Notes: a model not told the origin generated them from the sequence alone. Shown: positions 1 to 12,628, counted from the first letter of the stretch. The stretch: DNA of 64,000 bases from Asterochloris sp. CNOR1 (GCA_963969365.1 OZ017749.1:248001-312000); one strand, 5' to 3'. Program-made: numbers and translations.

Positions 1-3000
1 CATCGCAACATGTGAGTTGGGGACCCTCTTCCCCTCAGGCCTTCTTGTTCTAGCAGCTTGTATGCTGCATACAAGCCTTGTTGGTGCACCAGTCTGGAAG
101 TGAGTGCTACAAAGTGAATACTAAGATCAGTTCCTGCTTGTACAGGGTGAGAAGGGCTCAATTGAGGAGAAAGCTTACTCTCATCGCTGGCGCTGAGGAG
201 ACTGAGGCCTAAGCCTCATACAAGTCTTATGATTCAAGTTCACCCCATCCTGATGCCACATGACTGGCTTGTACATGTTCAATACATTGTTTGTTGCTGG
301 CTTCTAGACCTGCATGTAGGTGGTGTTGCAAATGCTTGCAAGCCAGCATGCCCTTGGTATTATAGCAGGCAGCAGAAGAACCCTTCTCAGCATGAGGGAG
401 TCCTCCAAACCGCCTTGCTTGGTCAAGAGTTGTGAGACTTTGCACTTCATGAGCCCCAGACAGATATTCGCAGAGGGATGTCAACAAAAGTTCCGCCACA
501 GACCATCAATTGCAATCGATCTAATTGTTAGGGGTTGGTTTCTTGCAAATGCTAGCGGTTGTTCCGGACTCCTGTAACATGCTTGTGACAAGCCTAAGGC
601 TTCTGCATCCCCTATACGTGCAAGAATGAAGACCCTTATAAGCTTAGTGTCTGCCTAATCATGTTCTTCATCAAGTTGGCTACATATGTCATGCATGATG
701 TTTGAGGTAGAAAGCTGTCTGCTGAACAGGGCAGCACCAGTCAACATCATCGCCACAAGGTCTGGTGCTTGTCATTGACGCCTCAGAAGCTGTGGGCTTC
801 TGGTGCGCTCCAGGCAGCTGGCGACATGACATATGAAGCTTCTCTGCAGTACTGCCCATGCAGGGCTTGGCTGACGCATTTGCAACTTTCAGTCATGAGC
901 AGCCCCAGGGGACTACTAGACATCTGGGCATGCGCTCTGGCTCTTGCCTCAAGTCTGACTACTGGCGCAGACTCCGGCAAGTGCTGATGCATTCAGTGGC
1001 AATGAGCAGAAGACAGACACCTCGCTTCATACCTGCTGTGCTGATTCATTCATATGAACCTCAGGTCAAGTTCCTGGTTGCCCCCCATGCAGCCAACAAA
1101 AAGTACGTCCGACGTGACAGTCACTGCACTCAAGACTTCTGCACCCTTAGGCAGGGCAAGTGCCAGATGGCCCAGCCAGCAGAATCCTGCAATCAATACT
1201 GCCGCTCTGGCCTGCAGGTCAAGTGCCTGGTGGCCCACCCTGCAGCCGGCAACAGCTCAGCCTGGTAGAGCTGCATGGACCCTGCCACCCCCCCGGGCCC
1301 GGGCAACATGTACAGCAAGCTGCTGGCTGTATAGTGCCCCTGTCCTCTTGCATGGCTGGCAGATTGTCACCATTGACCTCTGCTGTCTATGTGGAGGCCC
1401 AAGACACCAGACCTGCGCGGGCAGAATAGGTCTCGAAGCTACTTGAAGACGGGCATCATCTGGTATTGGGAAGAGGGGTTTCAGATGATGTTGGCAGATG
1501 GACCAGATGCTGGGCGGATGATGAGATGCTGCAAAGGTGAGATGCTGCCCACTCTGCAGAGTCAATCATGCCAGATTAGCCGTCATGTCTGTGCCAACCA
1601 GCACCTTGAGGACTGCAAGAGCATACGCATGACCTCTCACAGGGCTGGCAGATGGCGACCTCCGGCCATTCTCCCGTCATCCCCTTGTCCCTGCTGAGGT
1701 GAAGCAACATACATGCTAAGGGTGATGTGGCTCTTGCATCAGCCAGCACCCTGTAGCTGCAGTCTGACAGGCAAGAGCATGTTGAGTCCCAGCCTGCTCA
1801 CTCGGTGGGCAGATAGAGAGGCAAGGCTGGCACCTGATGCACGTGCTGAGGTCTAGTGTGACACCTCTGGGCAGGACATTGCACGTCTTGCTGCCCTTCA
1901 GGGTGGCCTGTCAGGCAGCCAGCAGCTCACTGTCCTGAAACCAAGCCTGGCCAAACAGGTCCTTTAGTAGTAGTAACGAGCAGGACTGCAGAGTAGCAGC
2001 GTTGCCAGGCATTCAGGCCCTGACCATCAACCCCTCATGCTGCTTCCTCAATGCCTTGCACCTACTGCTACAAGGCATGAAAGCCAGAGTCCTCTGGCCA
2101 GGCATCACAAACAAGTCTGCCTGGATGGCTGAGCCCGCTTCTGCTTCAATCAGCTGGGCATGGCAATGCGCCACAATTTCACATGCTCATGGCCAGACTT
2201 ACAGTGCGGCCTCGAGGCAACCAGAAGATTGTGGGTGAGCCTCTGGCTGCTGTGCATGCCAAATTTCAAACAACCAGGTTGAGTGAGACTGCATATGTCT
2301 TCAGCCCCAGCCTAGTTTGGACTGCTTGCAGCATCTCTCTCCCAGTCGGCCTTGTCACTCCCACAGCTGTCTGCCCGGCTCTGCACTGCAATGTAGGTGT
2401 CATGAATCAACAAGCCAATGGCCTGTGCACAAGGCTGCGTCCCCCCTGCAGCTGCATGGCTGCAGTGAAGCCCAAGAGCTCCAAGGACTGCCCGGCGTGG
2501 CATGCAGTGCACTGCAGCGTGGGACATAAGGCGTGTCAGCGTCCGAGGTTGCACACAGTCCAAGCTCCTTGACCTGAGGGCTGAGCCAGGCCATGCTCCT
2601 GCAGGGCGGCAGAAGATTGTGACCACACTCAGTCGAGGCTCATCATAGCACAGCAGACAAGCTTCTGCCCCAACACCATCTACAGGGCAAAACGCATGAT
2701 GACGCTTAGCACATCCTGGGCAAGGTGTCCAACACCAATAGTGGCAGCGCATTGAACGTCGCCCAGGCCACTGCGTCACTGCTTTGCAGCCAGCATCTCC
2801 CTGCAAGTAGCCTCATGGAGCCTCGTATGGCTCAGAATGGAGCAAGGCAACTCTCCTAGCGAAACACAGGCAGTAGAGACAGGAATAGAAGCTCTCAAGC
2901 TATCTTGGGAGCAGCAACAACTGGGTGGTGCGCAGAGCAGCTGCTGTGCACTGCAGATGCGTGGTGTTATGATGCATTGGCCTGCTGAGGATGTGGCACT

Positions 3001-3094
3001 TGCTGTTATCGCATGCTGCAATAAATAGAAAAGCAAATGCTGTGCATGTGGCCGCGATATTGCCACGATTTCGGGCAGTCCTGCAGCCCCTGCA
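1..3094. other. No recognised gene; unassigned sequence
   Basis: No frame on either strand gives a recognisable protein, and the open frames are short and of mixed composition. A segment at 1061-1094 recurs at 1214-1246 with few differences (both contain GGTCAAG and end in TGCAGCC). That resembles the exon-edge duplications found inside the genes further on, so part of an unrecognised gene could lie here. The left edge may hold the end of a gene outside the window. Confidence 0.4.
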
Positions 3095-6000
3095 ATGCAA
3101 GCCCATTGGCATCAGCATAGTACGGCATCTGCCAGAGGCTCTTTGCTGACAAGCCATGCCAGGCAATGCATGCTGCGGCAGCCCAGATGCCATACCAGGC
3201 AACCCCATTCAGAGACATCCAGAACACATTGTGCTGCCTCAGTCACACAGCAAGCTCCTCCAACCATCAAACAGGCATCAGGCCACCAGTCGCACGAGAC
3301 GGATGTTGTTGTCATTGGCTCCGGCATAGGAGGTCTCTGCTGTGCAGCCATGCTAGCCAAGTATGGCTTGCAGGTGAGGCGTCTATGGTGACTGACAGGA
3401 GTCTGGCTAAGCATGCCTTGGACACATTAGACCTCTTGGCCTGCAGGTCACTGTGTGCGAAAGCCACGATATCCCAGGCGGGGCAGCTCATGCCTGGGTC
3501 CAGGTGCGAGGTCTGCATGGCAGGCATCTGCTACTGACTGTGTGAGCCGCCTGCAAGCTGCAGCTGCTTAGCAAGGGCTGAGACAAATGGCACAAGACAA
3601 GGCAAGGCCAAGGAGCAGAGGCTTGCCTTGGGTCGTAGCAGCAATCTGTGCCTTAACACAAAGAACTCCCACAGCATGCACAGGCGAATCCCCAGATCCA
3701 CAACTTCCTGCAGCTCTGCTCTGCATCATCTGCACCATGTTCGCTTCCTACTTGCCTCAGCATCCTGTCAGCACCTTACTTTGCAAGCAGAGCACCATCC
3801 CAGCACCTTCCCCGCTATCAGAGGGTGCAGACTTTGGTCCCTGTGTGTGCGTGGAGCAGGATGCTCTAAGCACGTGGCCTGCTGCAGGATGGCTTCCACT
3901 TCGAATCAGGCCCCAGTCTCTACTCTGGCATGGCCAGCACAGGGCGCTCCGCCAACCCGCTGGCGCATGTGCTCCAGGCCATTGACGAGGTGCGTCACGC
4001 AACAGCGCACAGGGCTGTGCACAACAGTGCACTTCAAGGGGATGTGGGCCCTCCAGGTGCATATTTAAGGGCAACATTGCTGTGCAGCTTGCATGGCTGC
4101 CTGGAGCAGTGCAGGCAAGGGTCCCCGTGCCTCTTATGTGGATGGCAGGAATGGACATCAGCATGGTCAGCTGTGCAACTAGTTGTCAATGACAGTGCGT
4201 GCTAATACCATCTCTATGGCCAGTTGGGACCCAGATCTGGATCAATCACTTTGTTGCCTGTTGTCCCCCTCAGAAGTGGAATACACATGGTTTTCCATCG
4301 ATGCCAGTGGCCCCTTTCGAGCTTGCAGCAAGCGTCTTTTGAATGGGAGGAGTGATCATTGATGCAGTTATCCTTGGATGCGACCAGATCTCATGCTGTT
4401 TAATTGCTGCCTGCAGCCCCTGGACCTTATTCAATACGACCGCTGGAATGTGATCCTGCCAGAGGGCGAGTTTCTGACCAAGGTCAGCAGCGCTCCCTTC
4501 ACTTGCGTGCTAGTGGCAGCTACTGCTGCACAACTGCAGGGGCCTCTTGTTTGCCGTTTGCTGGGCCAGGCTCAAGCATCTGCTGCATGTGCTGATCAGC
4601 AGAAACAAGCGTCATTGGGCCATGGCCGTTGGTAAGCTCACAGACACATGCAGCTTGCAAGCTTGTGCATAGGATGCAATGTAGCCTGGCACCATGCAGA
4701 GCGCAAGCACGTGCTGCAGGCTTGCTACTTCTATGGCTTGCACCATGCACAGTGCATGGCGCCGTGGCCCTGCCGAGCTGCATGTCTCTTTACCCTAAGC
4801 AGCTTGCAAGGTAGTGCCCGCATCCGTCCATCACTGTCATTTGACGCCTCCCCCAGGTTGGGAAGGACGCCATGTTTGAGGTCTTGCGCCAGGTCAGCCC
4901 TGACCGCGGGGTCAAGGACTGGGCTGAGCTGCAGCGCATGATGGAGCCACTGGCCAAGGCGGCCGGCGCGCTGCCACCCACAGCCATCCGCTTGGACCCG
5001 GGGGTGGCGGTGACCGCACTGGGCCGCTACCTGCCGCACCTGCTGAGCAGCGGGGCGGATGCCTCCAAGCTGGTGGGGCCTTTTTCGAAGGTACGTGGGG
5101 GACTTCTCGGACAGCGAATGGGTCCCCAAAGTCTGGGGACTGTGGCTTTTGCACATCAAGTCAGTGCACATCAAGACGGAACCAGCGGGCTGCAGCTGCC
5201 TTTGCTTTGAAGCAGAACAAGCAACAGCTCGCAACCTGCTGCACCTGCTGAGCAGCGGGGCGGATGCGTCCAAGCTGGCGGGGCCTTTGTCGAAGGTACG
5301 CTGGGGATCTCAATGCCATGCTAGGGTCTGGGGCTTGTACACAGCCTCAGTGCAGTCCAGGTAGCCAGCAGAGTGCAGCTGCTTTTGCCCTGAAGCAGCC
5401 CCAAGCAATCCGCACCTCTGGTGTCTGTAGGTGATAGAAGGGAAGATCACAGACCCCTTTGTGCGCAACTGGCTTGACCTGCTGTGCTTCCTGCTGTCGG
5501 GCCTCCCTGCCAATGGCACTATCGCAGCAGAGGTGAGTGCCTGGGGGGTAGCCTGCCAGTATCGCCTGCAGGGCATGCCCTGTCGCATGAACACGCAGTG
5601 CTTTTCAACTCTGATCGCTCTGTGCTGGACTCAGCCACAGTACAAGCCACCCCCCAATCTGGCCTCAGAGAGGAAGTACGCAGTACCTCTTGTGGCACGT
5701 GATCCCTGCGGGTGCTTGGTGGCATACACATGGCTGGACATGTCTGCACTCCCTGAAGGAGCACCCTTCTTGCTCTGCAGTTGCTTGGTGGCACATGTCT
5801 GAGCGTGTCTGCACTCCCTGAGGGAGCACCCTTCTTGCTCTGCAGTGGCCTGGTGGCACATGCCTGGGCATGTCTGCACTCCCTGAAGGAGCACCCTGCT
5901 TGCTCTGCAGGTGGCCTTCATGTTTGCTGAGTGGTACAAGCCCAACAGCTGCCTGGAGTTCCCGCGTGGTGGCAGCCAGGCCATGGTGAACGCCCTGGTG

Positions 6001-9000
6001 AGGTCCGTGCTGCATGCTGTGCTCTATTCCCATAAGAAACAAATAATTGGGTGCTTGTTCCTGTTTTTCACAGGGCAACGCTCAAGCAGGAGAGGTACAC
6101 CCTGCTCTGTATGTGTCCTAACCTGCAAGCAGAAGAGCGTTCTGATGCGGTGCCATGCCTGCATTTGTGCCCTGGTGGCTGCCACCTAATGGCCTCTTGC
6201 ATCGTATGGAAGAGGAAAGCAGGAATAACATGCATTCCCAATGGGAGACAAACCAGGGCGGAGCACCTGCTGTCACTGGCATGTCGAGCTGATAACATAC
6301 TTGACGTCTAGTTGTTGCTGAGAGGAAGGGGCTGCAGTCTCATGTCATGCTGTGTCCTGCTGCGTCGGCAATGCTCCTGCATGCTTTATAATCTGTGCCA
6401 ATATGGTGGGGACCTCAGCACAGGAAATTTCTTTGCACTGCCTGATAACACCTTCTCTTACGTGCAAAGCACCTCCTTGCTTAGTGTGGGAATGATAGAG
6501 TTGGGTGCAGCACAGCTGCCATCCTGCTAGGCACTCAGCGACGCCTGAGTTCTGGTGCTGACGGTCATCGATGGCTTTGTGCAGGGGCGTGAAGAAGCAT
6601 GGGGGTAAGATGCTGCTGAAGGCCCATGTCGACCAGGTCACCTTTGACGGCAAGCGAGCGACGGGGGTCAGGCTCAAGAATGGCGCCACGATCAGGGCCA
6701 GGAAGAACGTCGTCAGCAATGCCAGCATGTGGGACACCCTACCCCTCCTGCCCAGCCACATGGTCCCAGCCAGCATGCAGCAGCAGGCAGACACGACACC
6801 CCAGAACCGCAGCTTCATGCACCTGCATCTGGGCTTTGATGCCACAGGTGGGGCACGCAAACACTGCTTTCATTGCTGCTGCCCACTTCGGCTGCGCCTG
6901 GGCTTCATGCGACTGCTGAGGGGTGCAAGCACTGCTTTCAGTGCTGTCGCCTGCTCTAACTGCGCCTGGGTTCTGGTGCCATGGGCGAGGGTTGCAAGCA
7001 CTGCCTGCCGTGCCCCAGGACATCACAAGAGAGTCATCTAGAGAAGCTACTGGCTGTTGTAGTCAGCGCCTTCATAGCAGGTGCGCCTCCTGCACAAGGA
7101 CTGCCATGGCTGGGCAGGAGGCCTGGCAGACCACAGCAGCACCACCTTTCATTCCTGTTGCATGCACAGACTGCACCTGGGCTTTGATGCCTCAGGTGAG
7201 GGGTACGCAAAGTTTGTGGCTGTGCCTCACTGTACCATTTGCAGAGCAACCTGGTGCTGCTCCCTGCCATGACTGCACGCTGCGCCCCCCACCTCAAGCA
7301 CGTGAGCATGAAAGCCATCTGCTGCCTGGTGCTGCTCAGACTACATGCCTCATATCTCATGCATGTAGTGGTTGTTGTGGCAGGAGGCATCTGCATGGAC
7401 TTCAATAGCTCGACTACTAAGTAGTGACTGTGCGCATGCCTCACAGCCACTTCCCCTTTGCTGCAGGCCCTGACAGAAGCAGGCATTGCACGCACACAAT
7501 GCTGCTCTCCTTGTGGCTGCAGTGCCACTGCAGCGTATGTTGTATGCGCGGCCGGTTCTGAGGTCACGTCTCTCTGCCTGCAGGCCTGCAGGACCCTGGG
7601 CTGCACCACATTGTGGTCAACAGCTGGGACCACGGCGTGGACGCGGAGCAGAACGTGGTGCTGATCAGCATTGCCTCTGCCATCGACCCCAGTCTGGCTC
7701 CCAGGGGCAAGCATGTCTTGCACGCCTACCTGCCAGCCACGGAGCCCTTCCACCTCTGGGAGAACCTGCAGCGCGGCAGCCCAGAGTACCTGCAGCTGAA
7801 GGAGGAGCGCAGTCAGGTGAGCAGCTGCGGCGGCTCCACTGATGAAGTGCTTGTGCAGCTTGGCAGTGTGGAGCACCCTGGCAGTGGGATTCACCGTGGT
7901 AGAACATGCTGCGGGGCAGCCCTGAGTGCTTGACACTGAAAGGCGTGCTTGAAACAGAGATGGAGCATGGTCAGGTGAGCAGCTGCGGTGGTGCAGCTCT
8001 GTTCCTCCTTTCTTGCGATGCCCGGCAATGTGGCGCAGCCTGGCCGTAGATTGCACCTGTGGGCTGCACTCAGCGCAGCATTCCCGAGTACCTTGAAGGG
8101 GAAAGAGGAGCGCAGTAAGGCGAGCAGCCGCGGTGCCTCAGCCTTGCATGTGTGCGCAACCTGGCAATGTCTGGTCTCGTGGCAGCGCAATGCACCTGTG
8201 CGTGACGCTGCAGCGCGGCACCCCTGCATACCTAAATTCGAGAGAGGAGCACAGCCAGGTGAGCAGCTGCATGGTGCAGCAGAAATCCCTGTAGACCTCG
8301 CAATGTGGCAATGCAAGGCACCCTGGTAGTGTGGTGCCTGAGGCTCCTAACTTCCAGCATTGAGGGTGGCGGCAGATGGCTGTACTTTCCTGGTGGGACG
8401 TCAGCATTGAAATCGTGATGCCTGTATTCCCTGGCCCTGCACAGCACTGCTGCATGCCCAGGCTTACATGTTGCTCAGACGTGTCGCAGTTTGCCACGCG
8501 CTTGATGACTCTTCAGATGATGCGATGCTCTCCCTAGGTACTGCAAGGACCAGCACAAAGTTGCCATCAGTGCCCCATGCCAAGGCCTTGCTGGCTGAGT
8601 TCTATGGACACGGTTTGCAGGTGCTCTGGGCTGCAGTGGAAAAGGTCATTCCTGACATTAGGAGCAGGACTGAGATTGAGATGGTGAGGTGCTGAACCTG
8701 AAGATGCACGTGTCGTGGGTGACGCGCTGCTGCATGTGATGGCTGCTTTCATCTGCAGTGAGGGACCTTGTTATCTCATCACGATGCATTTCATTGTGTT
8801 CAAAACACCTGAAACTCGAAGATATCACACACCTTGCCAGACACCACACTGGAGACCTTTGTGTTGCCATTTCATAGCCCCGGAGGTGCCAAAACCTTTT
8901 GCGCTTGGTGGAATATACTGCATAGTGGGGTGCTTACCCTCTTGTTCTGTGTTCTGCACGCGATGTCACAGCATGCGCTCTTTCCAGGCACTGCCTGCAA

Positions 9001-9985
9001 CCCCACACTGGCCCCTGCAATGCATCAGCTGCAGTCTAGTTACAGTACCTCCGGCAAGCCATGTGCCGCCTGCTCCGCAGAGCTCCTGGAGCAAGGGTTG
9101 CTGACACCCACGCCCACAGAAGGCACCCTGGGCTTACAACAGCTTTGTGTACAACAAAGTGCAGACGCTGAGGCACTGCGTTGCCCTGCTGCTGCAGGTG
9201 GGCACGCCGCTTACTCACAAGCACTTCCTCAGGCGGCATCGTGGCACGTATGGTGGGTCTGCCTGTCAGCTAGTCGCTCAGCAGAAGCATGCATGCTTTG
9301 GTTGGGAGGCAAGACGGTTTCAAAGCTGCCTCTGGGCGGCTCAGCACCCATGCATGCTGTGGCCATTGGGCATGATGCACTTAAAGCTGGCTTTATGCTG
9401 CACAGCCCCCCTGCATGCAGTGGCTATTAGGCGACATGCACTGACAGGAGGGTCTGGCCACACCCACCTGGTTGCACCTATCAGGGCTCCGCCCTGGTTG
9501 CTTCTCAGCAGCCACAAGCAGTTGCTGCACCCCGCACAGCCTGCTGCCCTGTTGTCTGCCTACTAGCCAGTGAAGCTGAATGTGCCGTCCCAGACCACCA
9601 TGGGCTCAAGCCTCATCCGTGCAATGCAGGGCCAGGCATTGTGGCTGGTGAGGGCACGTTTCCCTTTCAGGGAACCTCTATACCTGGCCTCATGTGCTGT
9701 GGCGACAGCACCTTCCCAGGTGAGGCCTTGGAAAGAGCTGGTTCTGTGTTTGGGCGCAAGATAAGGTGGTTTTGGGGCGTTGCCGTGTGGCAAGGCATTG
9801 GAGTTTGGGTCCAATATACTTTTTGCAAGGCCGCCTGCTTGCATGTTGGGTTCTGTTCTCCGAAGGGCGCCTGTCTGCTTGCAGGTATTGGTCTGCCAGC
9901 AGTCGCAGCCTCTGGCGCAATAACAGCTAACAGCATGGTGCCTATCTGGGACCATTTGCGGATGCTGGATAGCATCAAGGCCTAG
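3095..9985 (+). CDS. CRTISO-like FAD-dependent oxidoreductase (plastid, At1g57770 type)
   Basis: Thirteen exons join in phase to about 578 residues: 3095-3373, 3447-3503, 3888-3989, 4417-4482, 4857-5090, 5431-5532, 5911-6002, 6585-6847, 7584-7816, 8621-8683, 9198-9252, 9630-9719, 9885-9985. The FAD-binding dinucleotide motif VVVIGSGIGGL is near residue 70 and is followed by PGGAAHAW. Other family marks are FAEWYKP, SNASMWDTL, HLHLGFDA, HVLHAYLP, GTPLTH and, near the end, CGDSTFPG plus GLPAVAASGAI. These fit the CRTISO-like branch of the carotenoid isomerase/desaturase family better than true prolycopene isomerase. The substrate of this branch is not established. The first 50 residues are rich in S, T, R, H and Q and could be a plastid transit peptide; the ATG at 3095 was chosen for that reason. 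Several introns carry copies of exon edges. Confidence 0.92.
5037..5299 (+). repeat. Donor-side exon echo in CRTISO-like intron
   Basis: About 58 bases at 5037-5094, the end of exon 5 plus its GTACG donor, recur at 5242-5299 with only a few differences, 205 bases downstream inside the intron. The copy keeps the donor (boundary 5295). Confidence 0.9.
5716..5910 (+). repeat. 65-bp tandem repeat, each unit ending in a splice acceptor
   Basis: Three tandem units lie directly before exon 7. Each ends in TGCTCTGCAG, at 5780, 5845 and 5910, an exact 65-base period. Only the last acceptor is needed for the predicted protein. Confidence 0.9.
6813..7198 (+). repeat. Donor-side exon echoes after CRTISO-like exon 8
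   Basis: The exon end encoding HLHLGFDA, with its donor at 6848, recurs with boundary 7195|GTGAG, 348 bases downstream. Weaker partial copies lie near 6884-6912 and 6956-6985. Confidence 0.8.
7770..8273 (+). repeat. Four-copy donor-side exon echo after CRTISO-like exon 9
   Basis: The exon end (QRGSPEYLQLKEERSQ) and the following GTGAGCAGCTGC recur with boundaries near 7974, 8120 and 8260, about 140-158 bases apart. The copies degrade unevenly; the last one still shows the donor. Confidence 0.85.
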
Positions 9986-10347
9986 CCTCCACCCACACAA
10001 TGACAGTTTGATGTAGTCTGCGTTCATCCATTGATTAATGAGTGCTTGCCTCACACCATGCTTGACCAGCTCACTTAAAGGAGCTTTTTGTACCATGTAC
10101 TCTTCCAACACAGATATGTGATGTTTTGCCAGCACTTCAGTTTGTGTCCTCATACTGACACTGCTTTCAGTGTGATTGGCTGAAGCCACAGACAACATGT
10201 GGGTGCACTGGTGGACAACAAAGGGGAAATTCCACATGAAGGCCCTGGGGAATACGACAAGCTTTGTGCTGAAACATGTGTGATGAGGGGCTGGCCATTG
10301 CAGCAACCCATTTGTCAAGGGGGCTGAGCAAATCTGAGAAGCAGACT
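9986..10347. other. Convergent intergenic region
   Basis: This 362-base gap holds the 3' ends of the CRTISO-like gene (plus strand) and the GT90 gene (minus strand). I see no coding frame, and neither a clear TGTAA polyadenylation signal of the chlorophyte type nor AATAAA. Confidence 0.6.
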
Positions 10348-12628
10348 TCAAGGGTGGGCACATGATTCGCAGTGCCCGCCTGGCAATTCTTCAAATGTGT
10401 CATGCAGCAGACTGGTCTCCAGGGGCACTGCCTGGGGATGTGGGGCTTTTGGTGTAAATGACTGAAGAGCGGCATACTCCTCCAACAGGCGCACCCAGTA
10501 CGCCTGCACCATGGCTGGATTGATCATGTCTTGGGCAAAGGACCTGCCATGGGCGCCGATGCGCCTGGCAGTGGCATCCTTGTGGTACAGGGCCTCCGCA
10601 GCTTGGACGACATGATCAACATGGCCACTCTCCACAATGGAAGGGATCTTGTATACATGAACGCCATCTTCGAGGGCTCCAGTATAGAACGCATTGTACT
10701 CGTTGCGGGGCAGCACCTATAACAATATCAAGACCTCTGAGCATGGCCTCTGCCACAGCTGCGCTTCACACCATGAAGTTTGTGGAAATCAGCTCAGCCA
10801 TTAGGTGGCATTGCAGGATTGTCTTTCAGACCGGCAACTGAGCTCACCACAGCTGATCCACAGAGTAGCAAGTACTTGAGCCTTGCGCTGTACGTGTTGC
10901 CTGCAGGAAATGCCCTTCCATTGTTCCACAGACGCATCGTGAGTGCAACACTGTTCCACAGAGGCATCATAAGTGCAACATTGGCTAGACTGCCCGCCTT
11001 CTTGATATCAGGCGCTGTGCAGAAGCTCACCGGCGGTGTGCAGCAACCACTTGAAATTGCAGTGGTCTGTGAGACTAACAAACGTCTCAGGATGGGCGTG
11101 CCAGCTGCACCAGGGCGTGGGGGTCATCAGATGTCAGGCTTGCACTGTGACATCCAGGATGATGCACGGGTGCCAGCGGAGAGCACCATACATGTCAGGC
11201 GCTGCTGTGTGCTGGGATGCATGGAGCCTCACTCAGTGATTTTGATATTTAACAGTTTGTGGAACTCCGTAACCTCCTCATGCCTTAAGATGACCTCCCT
11301 AGTTGGGCCAATCGGGTGAGCCCTGCAGGGCACAGGTGCGAGGGCAACATCTAGCAAGCGTTAATGCTTCCTCAGCAGTCTTCCACGTGGGGTCCAAGAA
11401 CTCCACACAATGTCTTACGGCAAGGACTCTGCTCAGCTTCAGCCCTGCTGCTTCGAATGGGCGGCTGAAGGCACTGGCTGGGGTCATTGCTGCCTTACCT
11501 GGCGAACAGCTGCGAAGTGCGGCTGTCCCAGGGGCGCGCTGCAGCTTGCGACATGGCAGCTGGCATGTCTGCCCAGGGCGTTGCATGAGCATCCTGCAAG
11601 AAACAAGATGATCTCCAGATGAGCAGCTCTGCTGCCTGTTTCTGCTTCCCAGCTGGAAAATAGTGGTGAAGTGCTTGCAGCAGCGACGTTCACTGAGCTT
11701 GGCCCACCACCCAGTCCAGGAATGTGAAGTCAGGGTACAGGATCGCGTTGTGATGTGCCTCAGTCTTGGTGATGACGAATATGGGGCCGGGCTGGGGACA
11801 TGCCTCCGAGGCCCCTTTGTCGGCTGGGGGTGGAACATCGACTGCAACAGGAGGCTATGGTCGGGCAGCATAAAAGAGGCGTGCCGCACACGTACTTTAA
11901 ATGGATGGCAGCTGTGGGATGCGACACGCGGCTTACAAGTGTTGATCCAGCCAATGTCAAGGTTTGGCAGTTTGACGCTGCCAGCCACACGCAACAGCTG
12001 CAACTTAGTGTCCCTGCAGACCAGGAGACCAACTGGTGACCTGTTGACATAGCAGCAGCCAAGCAGTAGGACAGGCTTTGTCAGAGGGGCTTGCCTGTTC
12101 CTCCACTGGATTCCTCTCCGTTCGCCTACGACGTACATGCGCCCATCAATGACTTGCAGTCTGCGGGCACATTGCCATCGATTGGTAATAGGGAGCAGGC
12201 AGACCAACAAGTGCAGACGTCAGTTGCGGCTAGGGGGTTGCACTGCAAAGCACAGACAGGGCAAGAGGCTTAGCGAGGACAGCTGTGCACCTGAAGCCGC
12301 CATCTGACCCGTCTCCACCAGCGCAGAAGGCGCGGTCCACCTGTTGCTGACTGATGCCTGAGGCAAATGGCCTGAGGTCTTCTGCGATCTGATCAAACAG
12401 ACGCATCTGAGCTGGGCTGAATGGGCTTTTCTTCAATAAAAGGTTGCTGACAGTGTGTGATGCAAATTCCAAGGTCCCCACAACGAGGAGCACTGCAGTT
12501 GCTGCAAGCGCCAGCAATTTGGCAGCAGCAGGAGGGCGCCATGCCGCAGATTTTGGCATGGGGCTTGCTTGTACAGGCGACGCTCCTGGACAGTCACCTG
12601 CAAACAATCTCGACAACTCAAATTGCAA
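10348..12628 (-). CDS. GT90 family (CAP10/POGLUT-like) glycosyltransferase, type II membrane protein
   Basis: Reading down the minus strand, the resolved exons are 12628-12291, 12160-12095, 12013-11937, 11841-11708, 11593-11499, one ending at 11031, 10900-10848 and 10716-10348; one or two exons between 11499 and about 11080 are unresolved. The first exon begins at an ATG at 12628 and has one hydrophobic stretch (LLALAATAVLLVVGTL, about residue 40), a signal anchor that would place the enzyme in the secretory pathway lumen. GT90 marks in order are MYVVGERRG, PNLDIGWINT, PGPIFVITKTEAHHNAILYPD, DHCNFKWLLHTAGNTYSARL, KYLLLCGSAVV and a final helix region RRIGAHGRSFAQDMI. Known relatives transfer glucose or xylose onto proteins or glycans; the substrate here is unknown. 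The intron after exon 2 appears to be GC-AG (AACAG|GCAAGC). Confidence 0.85.
10915..10981 (-). repeat. 30-bp tandem duplication in GT90 intron
   Basis: Two adjacent 30-base units, each starting GTTCCACAG on the plus strand (about 10922 and 10952), lie just upstream, in gene direction, of the acceptor at 10901. Confidence 0.75.

Noticed and set aside
7034-8056. Minus-strand open frame of about 340 codons opposite CRTISO-like exons 8-9
   Set aside because: The plus strand here encodes conserved family motifs (NSWDHGVDAEQNVVLIS, HVLHAYLP); the antisense frame has no recognisable composition or motif.
4857-9985. True prolycopene isomerase (CRTISO) identity
   Set aside because: Motifs such as FAEWYKP, RNWLDLL and SFMHLHLGFDA fit the CRTISO-like (At1g57770) branch rather than classical CRTISO, so the isomerase activity is not claimed.
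9563-10363. Minus-strand open frame of about 266 codons across the end of the CRTISO-like gene
   Set aside because: It overlaps two conserved plus-strand exons (GDSTFPG, PAVAASG) and its translation shows no family features; it continues into the 3' side of the GT90 gene without a supporting splice pattern.
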